Source: Acidobacteriota bacterium (GTDB lineage: Bacteria > Acidobacteriota > Terriglobia > Terriglobales > Acidobacteriaceae). From it: a stretch of DNA of 6,417 bases. This document shows positions 1 to 6,290 of the stretch, piece by piece. Below the pieces are notes generated by a model. It was not told where the DNA came from and searched no databases. It saw nothing but the letters and a program-made list of their open reading frames with translations. The stretch covers positions 1-6,417 of the forward strand of contig JAJZMO010000341.1 of assembly GCA_021798235.1 (NCBI GenBank), in the 5' to 3' direction. The position numbers and the translations under genes were made by a program. Within the stretch, counting starts at the first letter, position 1. Every line of letters begins with the position of its first letter.

Positions 1-75
1 CGCGATGGTGAGCTAGAGGCCGCAACGGTCGAAGGCGCGACGCATGCCGTGCTGTGCGTGCTGCGGATTCCCTGA
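1..75 (+). CDS. C-terminal end of an unidentified protein (partial)
   Basis: Reading from base 1 in frame 1 gives 24 codons without interruption and then TGA at 73-75. The peptide ends in HAVLCVLRIP. The other two plus-strand frames hit stops within the first 15 bases, so this is the only plus frame that can be coding here. The piece is too short to assign a family. It ends two bases before the stop codon of the minus-strand kinase, so the two genes would converge tail to tail, which is a common compact arrangement. It may belong to the same sugar locus, but nothing in the sequence shows this. The alternative is that these bases are simply non-coding sequence downstream of the kinase. Confidence 0.45.
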   Translation, partial: RDGELEAATVEGATHAVLCVLRIP

Positions 76-77
76 GT

Positions 78-974
78 TCAGCTTCTGGCGATGAGTTCAT
101 CGACGCGGGCGGGATCCCAGGAGGGAATGGCGCCGGGCTGGCTGGCGACGGTGGCTCCGACGGCGTTGGCGAAGCGGGCGGTTTGCTCGATGGGCCAGCG
201 CCGGATGATGCCGTGAAGGAGGGCCGCGGCGAAGGCGTCGCCAGCGCCGACGGTATCGGCCACTTTGACAGAGAAGCCGGGAAAGGCCTGGAATCGGCCT
301 TCGGACAGGATGGCGCATCCTTCGCCACCGAGAGTGACGCAGATGGTGGCAATGCGATGGGCGGCGGCCCATTCGCGGCAGAAGCTTTCAAGCGAAAAAG
401 TGCAGAGCGGGTGGAGGTGGCGGTGCAGCAGCTCCGCCTCGGAGTGATTTAATTTGAGCACCCGCGCGGAGGCGGAAAGGCGCTGGACGAGAGGGAAGTT
501 CCAGTGGCCTTCGCGGAGGTTGATGTCGTAGAAGCAGGGAAGGCCGGGGAAGCGGCGGCGGAGGGATTCGATCAGCGCGGGCGAGCCGGGCGCGGCCTGT
601 GCGAGGGTTCCAAAGTAGAGCCAGGAGGGTGGCAGGGCCTGAAGGCGGGCGAGGGTTTGCTCGTCAAGCTGGAAACCGTCAAAGGCGGCGGGGCGATCGA
701 TTCGGTAGCTGGCGTTGCCTTCGCTGTCTGTGGTGACGATGGCGGCGCCGGAGGACACGGAGGGAATGGTCTGGACGCAGTCGGTGGAGAGGCCGAGGTT
801 GCGGATGGCGGTCAGGGCGCGGAGGCCGCGATCGTCATCGCCGACGGCGGTGAGGAGGGTGACGTCGTGTCCGAGGCGAGAGGCCATGGCGGAGAAGTTG
901 AGTGGAGCGCCGCCGAGGAGTTCGCGATGGGCGAAGACGTCCCATAGGACTTCTCCGGCGCTAAGAATCGACAC
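78..974 (-). CDS. PfkB-family carbohydrate kinase, fructokinase-like
   Basis: A cytoplasmic sugar kinase that should transfer phosphate from ATP to a sugar, probably fructose or a related hexose. Numbering the 298-residue product from the GTG at 974, it has the family features in order. They are the N-terminal strand ILSAGEVLWDVF (about 3-14), the glycine-rich sugar-binding motif LGGAPLNF (20-27), VGDDDRG (44-50), YDINLREGHW (149-158), KLNHSEAE (174-181), TLGGEG (214-219) and the ATP/anion-hole signature DTVGAGDAF (240-248), whose second Asp (246) is the expected catalytic base. The length is normal for the family and no key residue is missing. I chose GTG because an AAGGGA ribosome-binding site lies 7 bases upstream. 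A TTG seven codons further up (993-995) has no such site. The gene is divergent from the sugar-sensing regulator, which suggests joint control. PfkB substrates are hard to predict, so a ribokinase-like or ketogluconate kinase role remains possible. Confidence 0.92.
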   Translation of the reverse strand: MSILSAGEVLWDVFAHRELLGGAPLNFSAMASRLGHDVTLLTAVGDDDRGLRALTAIRNLGLSTDCVQTIPSVSSGAAIVTTDSEGNASYRIDRPAAFDGFQLDEQTLARLQALPPSWLYFGTLAQAAPGSPALIESLRRRFPGLPCFYDINLREGHWNFPLVQRLSASARVLKLNHSEAELLHRHLHPLCTFSLESFCREWAAAHRIATICVTLGGEGCAILSEGRFQAFPGFSVKVADTVGAGDAFAAALLHGIIRRWPIEQTARFANAVGATVASQPGAIPSWDPARVDELIARS

Positions 975-981
975 GGATGAT

Positions 982-987
982 TCCCTT
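982..987 (-). promoter_or_regulatory. Ribosome-binding site deciding the kinase GTG start
   Basis: On the minus strand AAGGGA precedes the GTG at 974-972 with a 7-base spacer. This is the only good Shine-Dalgarno match near the possible starts. The in-frame TTG at 995-993 is preceded by pyrimidine-rich CCTACCTCC and lacks one. Confidence 0.6.
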
Positions 988-1034
988 CCCGGCAAGGAGG
1001 TAGGCGATCAGTTGCCATCAACTTGTCTGCTAAA

Positions 1035-1051
1035 CAGATATACTAATTCTG
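1035..1051. promoter_or_regulatory. Candidate operator in the divergent kinase/regulator promoter region
   Basis: On the minus strand this reads CAGAATTAGTATATCTG, a 17-bp imperfect palindrome with 6 of 8 arm positions paired around a central G. It lies between the divergent kinase and regulator starts and is related to the perfect palindrome upstream of the TonB receptor gene, with the same CAGA/TCTG arms and TTAGTA core. On the plus strand it contains TATACT (1039-1044), a good -10 hexamer for the regulator gene, though no well-spaced -35 is visible (TTGCCA at 1012-1017 is 21 bases away). On the minus strand TAGACA (1064-1059) lies 16 bases before TATATC (1042-1037), a possible promoter for the kinase. 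A protein bound here would be placed to block both directions. Binding by the adjacent regulator is inferred. Confidence 0.5.
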
Positions 1052-1124
1052 CTTTACCTGTCTACCTCTAATTTGCAATGATGACGGCAGCGATCGCTTT
1101 CGGGTGGCTTTAGCTGCTGGCGAT

Positions 1125-1131
1125 GAGGGGG
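1125..1131 (+). promoter_or_regulatory. Ribosome-binding site of the regulator gene
   Basis: GAGGGGG stands 5 bases before the ATG at 1137 and supports that start over the upstream in-frame GTG at 1104, which has no comparable purine-rich site. A weaker GGAG at 1151-1154 could serve an internal ATG at 1161. Confidence 0.55.
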
Positions 1132-1136
1132 ATGGG

Positions 1137-2288
1137 ATGAATCGGTCCTTGGAGCGAATGATGAAGACGAGAGAGGTGCTGGATGCCGGATCCCCGGACG
1201 AACCGAAGTACCGGATGATTGCCGATAGTCTGCGGGAGAGCGTGCTGGCAGGGGAGTACCGTGCGGGTAGCCGGCTGCCGAGCGAGACGGAACTGGTGCG
1301 ACGGTTCGGCGTGTCACGCATGACGATTGTGAAGGCGATCAAAGAGCTGCAGCAGATGGGGCTGGTGACGCGGCGAGTGGGTTCGGGCACCTATGTGGCG
1401 GCGCGGACAAGCCAGACGAGCCGGTTGTTTGGGTTGCTGATTCCGGAGCTGGGGCAGACGGAGATATTTGAGCCGATTTGCCAGGGGATGGCGAGCTACC
1501 AGGGGGTAAACCGGCACTCGCTGCTGTGGGGAAATGCGGTGAGCGAGGGGGATCCGAAGGAACAGGCGGCCGAGGAGCTTTGTCAGCAGTACATTGCGCA
1601 GCAGGTTTCGGGGGTGTTCTTTGCGCCGCTGGAGCTGTCTCCCGTGAAGGATGAAGTGAACCGGAAGATTGTATCTGCGCTGGACAAAGCCGGGATTCCA
1701 GTGGTGCTTCTGGACCGGTGCGTGGAGCAGTATCCCAGGCGGAGCCAGTATGACCTGGTGGGTATCGACAACCGGCGGACGGGATATGCAGCGACGATGC
1801 ACCTGGTGAAGGCCGGGGCGCGGCGGATTGGGTTTCTGGGAAAGCAATTTTCGGCATCGACAGTGGATGCGCGGATTGCCGGGTACCGCGAGGCGCTGAT
1901 TGCGTCGGGGATGCTGGGGCAGGAGGATCTGGTGATGCGGGGCGATCCGGGAGACACGGAGTTGGTGAGGAAAATGCTGGAGGAGAAGCGTCCAGACGCG
2001 ATTTTGTGCGCGAACGACCACACGGCAGCAAACCTGATGCAGAGTCTGGGGCGGCTGGGACGGCGGGTTCCGGAAGATATTCGGATCGTGGGCGTGGATG
2101 ATGTGAAGTATGCGAGTTTGTTGTCGATTCCGCTGACAACGATGCATCAGCCGTGCGTGGAGCTTGGACGAGTGGCGATGGCAGCCATGCTGAGCCGGCT
2201 GGAGAATCCGGATTTTCCTGCCAGGGATATTCTGCTGAGCTGCCGGCTGGTGGTTCGGCAGTCGTGCGGGTCGGCGCAGGCGGGGTGA
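1137..2288 (+). CDS. GntR-type transcriptional regulator with LacI-type sugar-binding domain
   Basis: A DNA-binding regulator that probably represses the neighbouring sugar genes until a sugar or sugar phosphate binds. The product has 383 residues from the ATG at 1137. Residues about 24-89 form a GntR winged helix-turn-helix. They include the core AGSRLPSETELVRRFGVSRM, recognition-helix residues VSRMTIVKAIKEL, and the wing GSGTYV. Residues about 96-377 form a periplasmic-binding-protein-like effector domain of the LacI/GalR type. It starts at LFGLLIPELG and includes the late motifs DAILCANDHTAANL, RIVGVDDVKYASLLSIPLTT and the dimerisation segment HQPCVELGRVAMAAML. This architecture is the one known from Bacillus AraR, a GntR head on a LacI body, but the ligand here cannot be read from sequence. 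No signal peptide or membrane segment is present. The gene is transcribed divergently from the kinase and is closed by its own terminator, so it is likely monocistronic and may regulate itself. The start could also be ATG 1161. Confidence 0.93.
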   Translation: MNRSLERMMKTREVLDAGSPDEPKYRMIADSLRESVLAGEYRAGSRLPSETELVRRFGVSRMTIVKAIKELQQMGLVTRRVGSGTYVAARTSQTSRLFGLLIPELGQTEIFEPICQGMASYQGVNRHSLLWGNAVSEGDPKEQAAEELCQQYIAQQVSGVFFAPLELSPVKDEVNRKIVSALDKAGIPVVLLDRCVEQYPRRSQYDLVGIDNRRTGYAATMHLVKAGARRIGFLGKQFSASTVDARIAGYREALIASGMLGQEDLVMRGDPGDTELVRKMLEEKRPDAILCANDHTAANLMQSLGRLGRRVPEDIRIVGVDDVKYASLLSIPLTTMHQPCVELGRVAMAAMLSRLENPDFPARDILLSCRLVVRQSCGSAQAG

Positions 2289-2332
2289 TGACGCCGTAAT
2301 TTTGCAGCGAAGCAGGAATTTTTGCAGGGATG

Positions 2333-2370
2333 AGGCACTCGGAGCGGGGACGCACGAGTGCCTTATTTTT
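2333..2370 (+). terminator. Rho-independent terminator after the regulator gene
   Basis: A perfect 9-bp stem pairs AGGCACTCG (2333-2341) with CGAGTGCCT (2355-2363) around a 13-base loop. It is followed at once by TTATTTTT (2363-2370). It lies 45 bases after the regulator stop codon and separates that transcript from the receptor gene. Confidence 0.9.
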
Positions 2371-2377
2371 CAGCCCG

Positions 2378-2405
2378 TTGATGGAATAATTAATAAGACT
2401 ATACA
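2378..2405 (+). promoter_or_regulatory. Candidate promoter of the TonB-dependent receptor gene
   Basis: TTGATG (2378-2383) and TATACA (2400-2405) are separated by 16 bases, each matching four of six sigma-70 consensus positions, inside an AT-rich stretch that contrasts with the GC-rich genes. Transcription would start near 2412, directly at the edge of the palindrome at 2413-2429. A second perfect -35, TTGACA (2435-2440), lies further down but has only weak -10 candidates around 2457-2464. Housekeeping promoter rules in Acidobacteriota are poorly defined, so this is tentative. Confidence 0.45.
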
Positions 2406-2412
2406 GCTTTGT

Positions 2413-2429
2413 TCAGATTAGTAATCTGA
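2413..2429. promoter_or_regulatory. Perfect palindromic operator candidate upstream of the receptor gene
   Basis: TCAGATTAGTAATCTGA is a 17-bp perfect inverted repeat with a single central G at 2421. It sits immediately downstream of the predicted -10 element and 61 bases before the receptor start codon, a classic position for repression. It shares CAGA, TTAGTA and ATCTG in order with the palindrome between the kinase and the regulator, so the locus regulator is the most economical candidate to bind it. That link is inferred. Confidence 0.6.
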
Positions 2430-2480
2430 TTTGATTGACAATAGTATTTCCTTATCATTAAAACGATGCATGCCAATTTC

Positions 2481-2486
2481 AGGAGG
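2481..2486 (+). promoter_or_regulatory. Ribosome-binding site of the receptor gene
   Basis: A full AGGAGG stands 4 bases before the ATG at 2491. The spacing is a little short, but this is the best Shine-Dalgarno match near any in-frame start. The alternatives are TTG 2431, ATG 2470, ATG 2503 and ATG 2584. It decides the start chosen for the receptor. Confidence 0.6.
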
Positions 2487-2490
2487 CGGC

Positions 2491-5400
2491 ATGAATCAGC
2501 TAATGAGTGGACTAATCCATCTGAGGACAGCACGGCGGCGCAAAGCGATCAGGACTGCGGGCACGCCAGCATTCACAGAGACAATGGGCACGAAGCGGCG
2601 GTTGCGCGGGGGCATGAGCGGTGTGGCTGCTGTGCTGGCCCTGCTGGCAGTTGTTGGATGGACGGGCGGAGTGCCTGCGCGGGCGCAGACGAGTTACGGC
2701 AGCGTTGTGGGTACGGTGACGGACTCGACGGGCGCGATTGTTCCGGGCGCGAAGGTGGTGCTGAAGAACACGGCGACGAATGCAATGCAGACGGCGATGA
2801 CGAGTTCGGCGGGCAATTACAGTTTTGTGAACCTGATTCCGGACAAGTACGACCTGACGGTGACGAAGCAAGGCTTCCAGTCGATGATGCAGAGCGGGAT
2901 CGACGTGCAGGTGGGCGGCGCGACGCGGGTGAACGTGACGCTGCGGGTCGGCAATGTGAGCCAGACGGTGACGGTGACGGCCTCACGGGCTGCGCTGCAA
3001 ACGCAGAGCGCATCGCTCGGAGGCGTGGTGGAAGGGCGACAGGTGGTCCAGGCCCCGCTGAACGGGCGCAACGTAAACAATCTGCTGGATTTTATTCCTG
3101 GCGTAGTGCCGGGCGGCGGGACGCAGGGCAGCACGATGGCCAACGGCGGCAGCGGGAACTTCCAGGCCGGCGGGCAAACGCAGGCGATTGCATACAACAA
3201 TTATCAGATTGGCGGCGGTTTCAGCGGACAGAGCATTTTCTACATCGACGGGATGGAACAGAACATCGCCGAGAACAACGTGAATCCGCTGGTACCAACG
3301 CAGGATGCGGTACAGGAATTTCGCGTTTCGACCAATGACGTGAGCGCGGAATTTGGCGGATTCAATGGCGGCGTGGTTCAGATTGTGACCAAGAGCGGGA
3401 CGAACAAGTTCCACGGCAACGTGTATGAGTACTTCCGCAACACGGCGCTGGATGCGAATGACTGGTTCAGCAACCATGAAGGCCTGGGCAAGGCTCCGCT
3501 GCACCAGAACCAGTTTGGCGCGAACCTGGGTGGGCCGATTTTGAAGAACAGGGCGTTTTTTTTCTTCTCCTGGGAGCGTGAGTCGCTGATTTCGGCGAGT
3601 CCGATCAATGCGACGGTGCCTACGATGGCAGAGTTGGCGGGGAACTTTTCGGGGGATCCGCAGACGATTTACGATCCGGAGACAGGCCAGCCGTTTCCGA
3701 GGAACATTATCCCGCAGAACCGGATTGATCCGACGGCGCTGAAGATTCTGCAACTGGAGACGCCGAACGAGTCGCGCGTGATTCAGAAGCCATTCACGAC
3801 GAACTTTTTTGCCTCGGCGCCGATTGAGGGCTACCAGGACCAGTACAACGCACGAGTGGACATTGCGCCCGACCCGAACGACTCATTGTTCGTCCGTTAT
3901 ACGTTCTGGAATCCGCACAATGGGATCAGCGATCCCTTCGGAACCAAGACTGGCGCCGGGCCGACGGGAAACTACACGCAGGAGGCGGAGATTGGAGAAA
4001 ATCACGTCTTCAATGCGAACACGATTGCGGATGTTCACCTTTCGTACCTGGAGAACTACAACTTTCAATACCCGCTGAGCGACGGGTTCGACATGTCATC
4101 GATCAGCCCGACTTACGGCACGATTCAACAGGAAAGTGCGAAGAAGGAAGGCCTGCTGCCGGGTCTAGGGATCCAGGGATACGGGATTGGCGCGGAGCTT
4201 TCGCAACTGTACTGGAACAACAACATCTGGGGTGCGAACGCGAGCCTGACGAAGATTCTGAACCGGAACACGATCAAGGCCGGTGTAGAGTGGCGCCAGA
4301 TCCTGTGGGAAAACTACGGCAACAGCCAGGGCCTGAACCTGAATGCGACGCCCTTCTATACGGCGAAGAACGCAAGTGACGCAGTGGACGGGAACGCGCT
4401 GGCGTCGTTTCTGCTGGGGATTCCGTCAAGCACAAGCATTGCGTCGGTGGGGACGTGGCACGCGTTCCTGCACTCGTATGCGTTCTACGTGACGGACACC
4501 TGGCAGGCGAGTAAGAAGTTGACAGTGAATGCGGGCCTGCGCTGGAGCCAGCCGGGCGCATTCGAGGAAGAAAACAACCTCGATACGGTGCTGCAACCGA
4601 ATGCAGGGGTGAGCATTGGCGGCTTGCAGTCGATTACGAATCCGGTGACGGGTACGTCGGTTCCGCTGACAGGGCGTCTGGCGTTTGTGGCCAGCCCGCA
4701 ATACCCGAACCGGCACGAAGAGGCACTGCATTGGAATCTGTTCGCTCCGCGGTTGGGTATTGCGTACGAAGTGATGCCGCAGACGGTGGTGCGCGCCGGC
4801 TACGGCATTTCCTACCTGCCGGCGGAGATTACGCAGGACGGGCCCGGCAGCAGCGTGATCAATTCTGCCAACACGAGCGTGACGAATACAGTGGGCCAGC
4901 CTTTGATTGCGACGATCGATAATCCGTTGCCAAACGGGGTGAACCCGCCGAGCGGGCGTACGCAGGCAGGACTGAATGCGGCGCTGGGACTGAACATAGC
5001 GGGACGATTTCCGCATCAGGCGTATGGTTATGCGCAACAGTGGAACCTGGCGATCCAGCGCGCGCTTGGAAATCGGGCCACGGTGACGATTGCGTACGCT
5101 GGGTCAAAAGGCACACACCTGGTGATTGGCAACGGCTTTACGGGGTCGGGCTACAACCTGAACCAATTGCCTGACAAGTACGACGCGCTGGGCTCCCAAC
5201 TGCTGAAGCCAGTACAGAATCCCTTCTACGGTATATTGCCGGCGGGGACGACCTTTGGCGCCCGGACGATTGAGGAAGGCTACTTGCTGACGCCGCACCC
5301 GCAGTACCAGGGCGTGCTGCAGACGGTGCCGCGGTATGGCGATTCGACCTATAACGCGCTGCAACTGGCGTATATCGAGCACTTCAAGCACGACGGCATT

Positions 5401-6105
5401 GTGCAGGTGGCTTATACCTTCAGCAAGCTGATTAGCAACACGGACAACACCAGTTCGTTCCAGGACGGACAGGGCGGACTCGGCGTGGTGCAGGACTACA
5501 CGAATCTGAAGGCTGAAAAATCGCTGAGCATGCAGGATGTGCCGCAGAACCTGGTGATCAACTATGGCATTGACCTGCCATTTGGGCGCGGGCAGCAATA
5601 CTTTGGCAACGCCGACCGTGCGCTGAATGCGGTGATCGGTGGGTGGCGGGTGAACGGCATCACGACCTTTCGCAGCGGCCTGCCGATTGCGCTGCAGGCG
5701 GCAGGCAACAACCTGAGCATTTTTGGCGCCGGCGCGATTCGCCCGAATTATGCGACGGGATGCAACAAGGGCGTGAGTGGTTCGGCTCACAGCGCGGCGC
5801 GCGCGAACGAGTGGTTCAATACGGCCTGCTTTACGCAGCCGGGGCCATACTCATTTGGAGACGAGTCGCGGGTGGATTCCACCATGCGAAGCGACAACCT
5901 CGCGAACTGGGACATGTCATTCAACAAGTACTTTGACCTGACACATGGCGTGCGATTCAAGTTTGGTACAGAGTTCTTTGACATCTTTAACCACCCTCAG
6001 TTTGCACTGCCGAACGCGAACCTGTCTTCGCCCGGTTTTGGCCAGGTGGGGCACCAGACGAACCTTCCTCGAACGGTGCAGTTTGAGGGGCGGATCATCT
6101 TTTGA
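2491..6105 (+). CDS. Oar-like TonB-dependent outer-membrane receptor with carboxypeptidase regulatory-like domain
   Basis: An outer-membrane active transporter energised by TonB-ExbBD, probably importing an oligosaccharide or similar large ligand. The product has 1,204 residues from the ATG at 2491. A basic N-terminal tail precedes the signal-peptide core MSGVAAVLALLAVVGW (about 42-57), with likely cleavage after ARA at 65. Residues about 70-152 match the carboxypeptidase regulatory-like beta-sandwich (GSVVGTVTDSTGAIVPGAKV, then SSAGNYSFVNLIPDKYDLTV). The plug follows at about 177-305, with QAPLNGRNVNNLLDFIPGV and VQEFRVSTNDVSAEFGG. Next come QIVTKSGTNKFHGNVYEYF and a long beta-barrel that ends in Phe (QFEGRIIF), the usual outer-membrane assembly signal. 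Length and domain order are normal for the large Acidobacteriota families. There is no N-terminal STN signalling domain, so it is not a sigma-factor transducer. ATG 2584 would give a conventional 34-residue signal peptide and is a serious alternative start. Terminators on both sides suggest a single-gene transcript. The ligand is unknown, and sugar uptake is inferred from the neighbours. Confidence 0.93.
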   Translation: MNQLMSGLIHLRTARRRKAIRTAGTPAFTETMGTKRRLRGGMSGVAAVLALLAVVGWTGGVPARAQTSYGSVVGTVTDSTGAIVPGAKVVLKNTATNAMQTAMTSSAGNYSFVNLIPDKYDLTVTKQGFQSMMQSGIDVQVGGATRVNVTLRVGNVSQTVTVTASRAALQTQSASLGGVVEGRQVVQAPLNGRNVNNLLDFIPGVVPGGGTQGSTMANGGSGNFQAGGQTQAIAYNNYQIGGGFSGQSIFYIDGMEQNIAENNVNPLVPTQDAVQEFRVSTNDVSAEFGGFNGGVVQIVTKSGTNKFHGNVYEYFRNTALDANDWFSNHEGLGKAPLHQNQFGANLGGPILKNRAFFFFSWERESLISASPINATVPTMAELAGNFSGDPQTIYDPETGQPFPRNIIPQNRIDPTALKILQLETPNESRVIQKPFTTNFFASAPIEGYQDQYNARVDIAPDPNDSLFVRYTFWNPHNGISDPFGTKTGAGPTGNYTQEAEIGENHVFNANTIADVHLSYLENYNFQYPLSDGFDMSSISPTYGTIQQESAKKEGLLPGLGIQGYGIGAELSQLYWNNNIWGANASLTKILNRNTIKAGVEWRQILWENYGNSQGLNLNATPFYTAKNASDAVDGNALASFLLGIPSSTSIASVGTWHAFLHSYAFYVTDTWQASKKLTVNAGLRWSQPGAFEEENNLDTVLQPNAGVSIGGLQSITNPVTGTSVPLTGRLAFVASPQYPNRHEEALHWNLFAPRLGIAYEVMPQTVVRAGYGISYLPAEITQDGPGSSVINSANTSVTNTVGQPLIATIDNPLPNGVNPPSGRTQAGLNAALGLNIAGRFPHQAYGYAQQWNLAIQRALGNRATVTIAYAGSKGTHLVIGNGFTGSGYNLNQLPDKYDALGSQLLKPVQNPFYGILPAGTTFGARTIEEGYLLTPHPQYQGVLQTVPRYGDSTYNALQLAYIEHFKHDGIVQVAYTFSKLISNTDNTSSFQDGQGGLGVVQDYTNLKAEKSLSMQDVPQNLVINYGIDLPFGRGQQYFGNADRALNAVIGGWRVNGITTFRSGLPIALQAAGNNLSIFGAGAIRPNYATGCNKGVSGSAHSAARANEWFNTACFTQPGPYSFGDESRVDSTMRSDNLANWDMSFNKYFDLTHGVRFKFGTEFFDIFNHPQFALPNANLSSPGFGQVGHQTNLPRTVQFEGRIIF

Positions 6106-6133
6106 CGCTGTTGTTGAAGTACGTTCCTCCTAT

Positions 6134-6176
6134 GCGAAGCTGACGCCCTGATGCGGCTCAGCTTCGCGCTTTGTTT
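6134..6176 (+). terminator. Terminator-like hairpin after the receptor gene
   Basis: GCGAAGCTGA (6134-6143) pairs perfectly over 10 bp with TCAGCTTCGC (6158-6167) around a 14-base loop. The run GCTTTGTTT follows, a moderately T-rich tail. It begins 29 bases after the receptor stop codon. The stem is strong but the tail is interrupted by G, so termination may be partial. Confidence 0.75.
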
Positions 6177-6226
6177 GCCGCACTTGCGGACGGAGCAGGT
6201 AGACGTCTAAAAGAGGGAGAAGCTAT

Positions 6227-6250
6227 TGCGGGGAAAAGTTTGCCCCCGCA
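6227..6250 (+). other. Inverted repeat in the leader of the Tat-exported gene
   Basis: TGCGGGG (6227-6233) and CCCCGCA (6244-6250) can form a 7-bp GC-rich stem with the 10-base loop AAAAGTTTGC. No T-tract follows, so it does not look like a terminator. It ends 40 bases before the next start codon and could be an mRNA leader structure or chance. A 10-bp palindrome, TAGACGTCTA, lies just upstream at 6200-6209. It overlaps a weak promoter candidate, TTGCGG (6184-6189) with TCTAAA (6206-6211). Confidence 0.35.
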
Positions 6251-6281
6251 GAGATTTGCAACTGTCACGGACATGATTTTG

Positions 6282-6286
6282 GGAGG
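6282..6286 (+). promoter_or_regulatory. Ribosome-binding site of the Tat-exported protein gene
   Basis: GGAGG within GGGAGGGG lies 4 bases before the ATG at 6291, a strong Shine-Dalgarno match that fixes the start of the partial gene at the window edge. Confidence 0.7.
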
Positions 6287-6290
6287 GGCG

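Noticed and set aside
54..947. Plus-strand open frames of 132 and 147 residues (54-452, 504-947) opposite the kinase
   Set aside because: They are Gly/Ala/Asp/Glu-rich translations of the antisense of a clear PfkB gene with all its motifs. They have no recognisable domain and are expected from GC-rich codon bias.
1078..1113. Possible 11-codon leader peptide (MMTAAIAFGWL) upstream of the regulator
   Set aside because: There is no ribosome-binding site before the ATG pair, no repeated regulatory codons, and no attenuator hairpin between it and the regulator start.
2299..2328. Short direct repeat AATTTTGCAG / AATTTTTGCAG after the regulator stop codon
   Set aside because: The copies are only 10-11 bases, lie between the stop codon and the terminator, and have no flanking signs of a mobile element or binding-site symmetry.
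1314..2355. Long minus-strand open frames (277 and 338 residues) opposite the regulator
   Set aside because: They overlap the regulator fully, are rich in Arg, His, Pro, Gln or Ser without family motifs, and one runs through the terminator. They are shadows of the coding strand.
2983..5790. Minus-strand open frames of 256, 203 and 228 residues within the receptor gene
   Set aside because: The receptor frame is continuous with ordered family motifs from signal peptide to terminal Phe. The antisense frames show low-complexity Arg/His/Gln/Val-rich composition typical of shadows.
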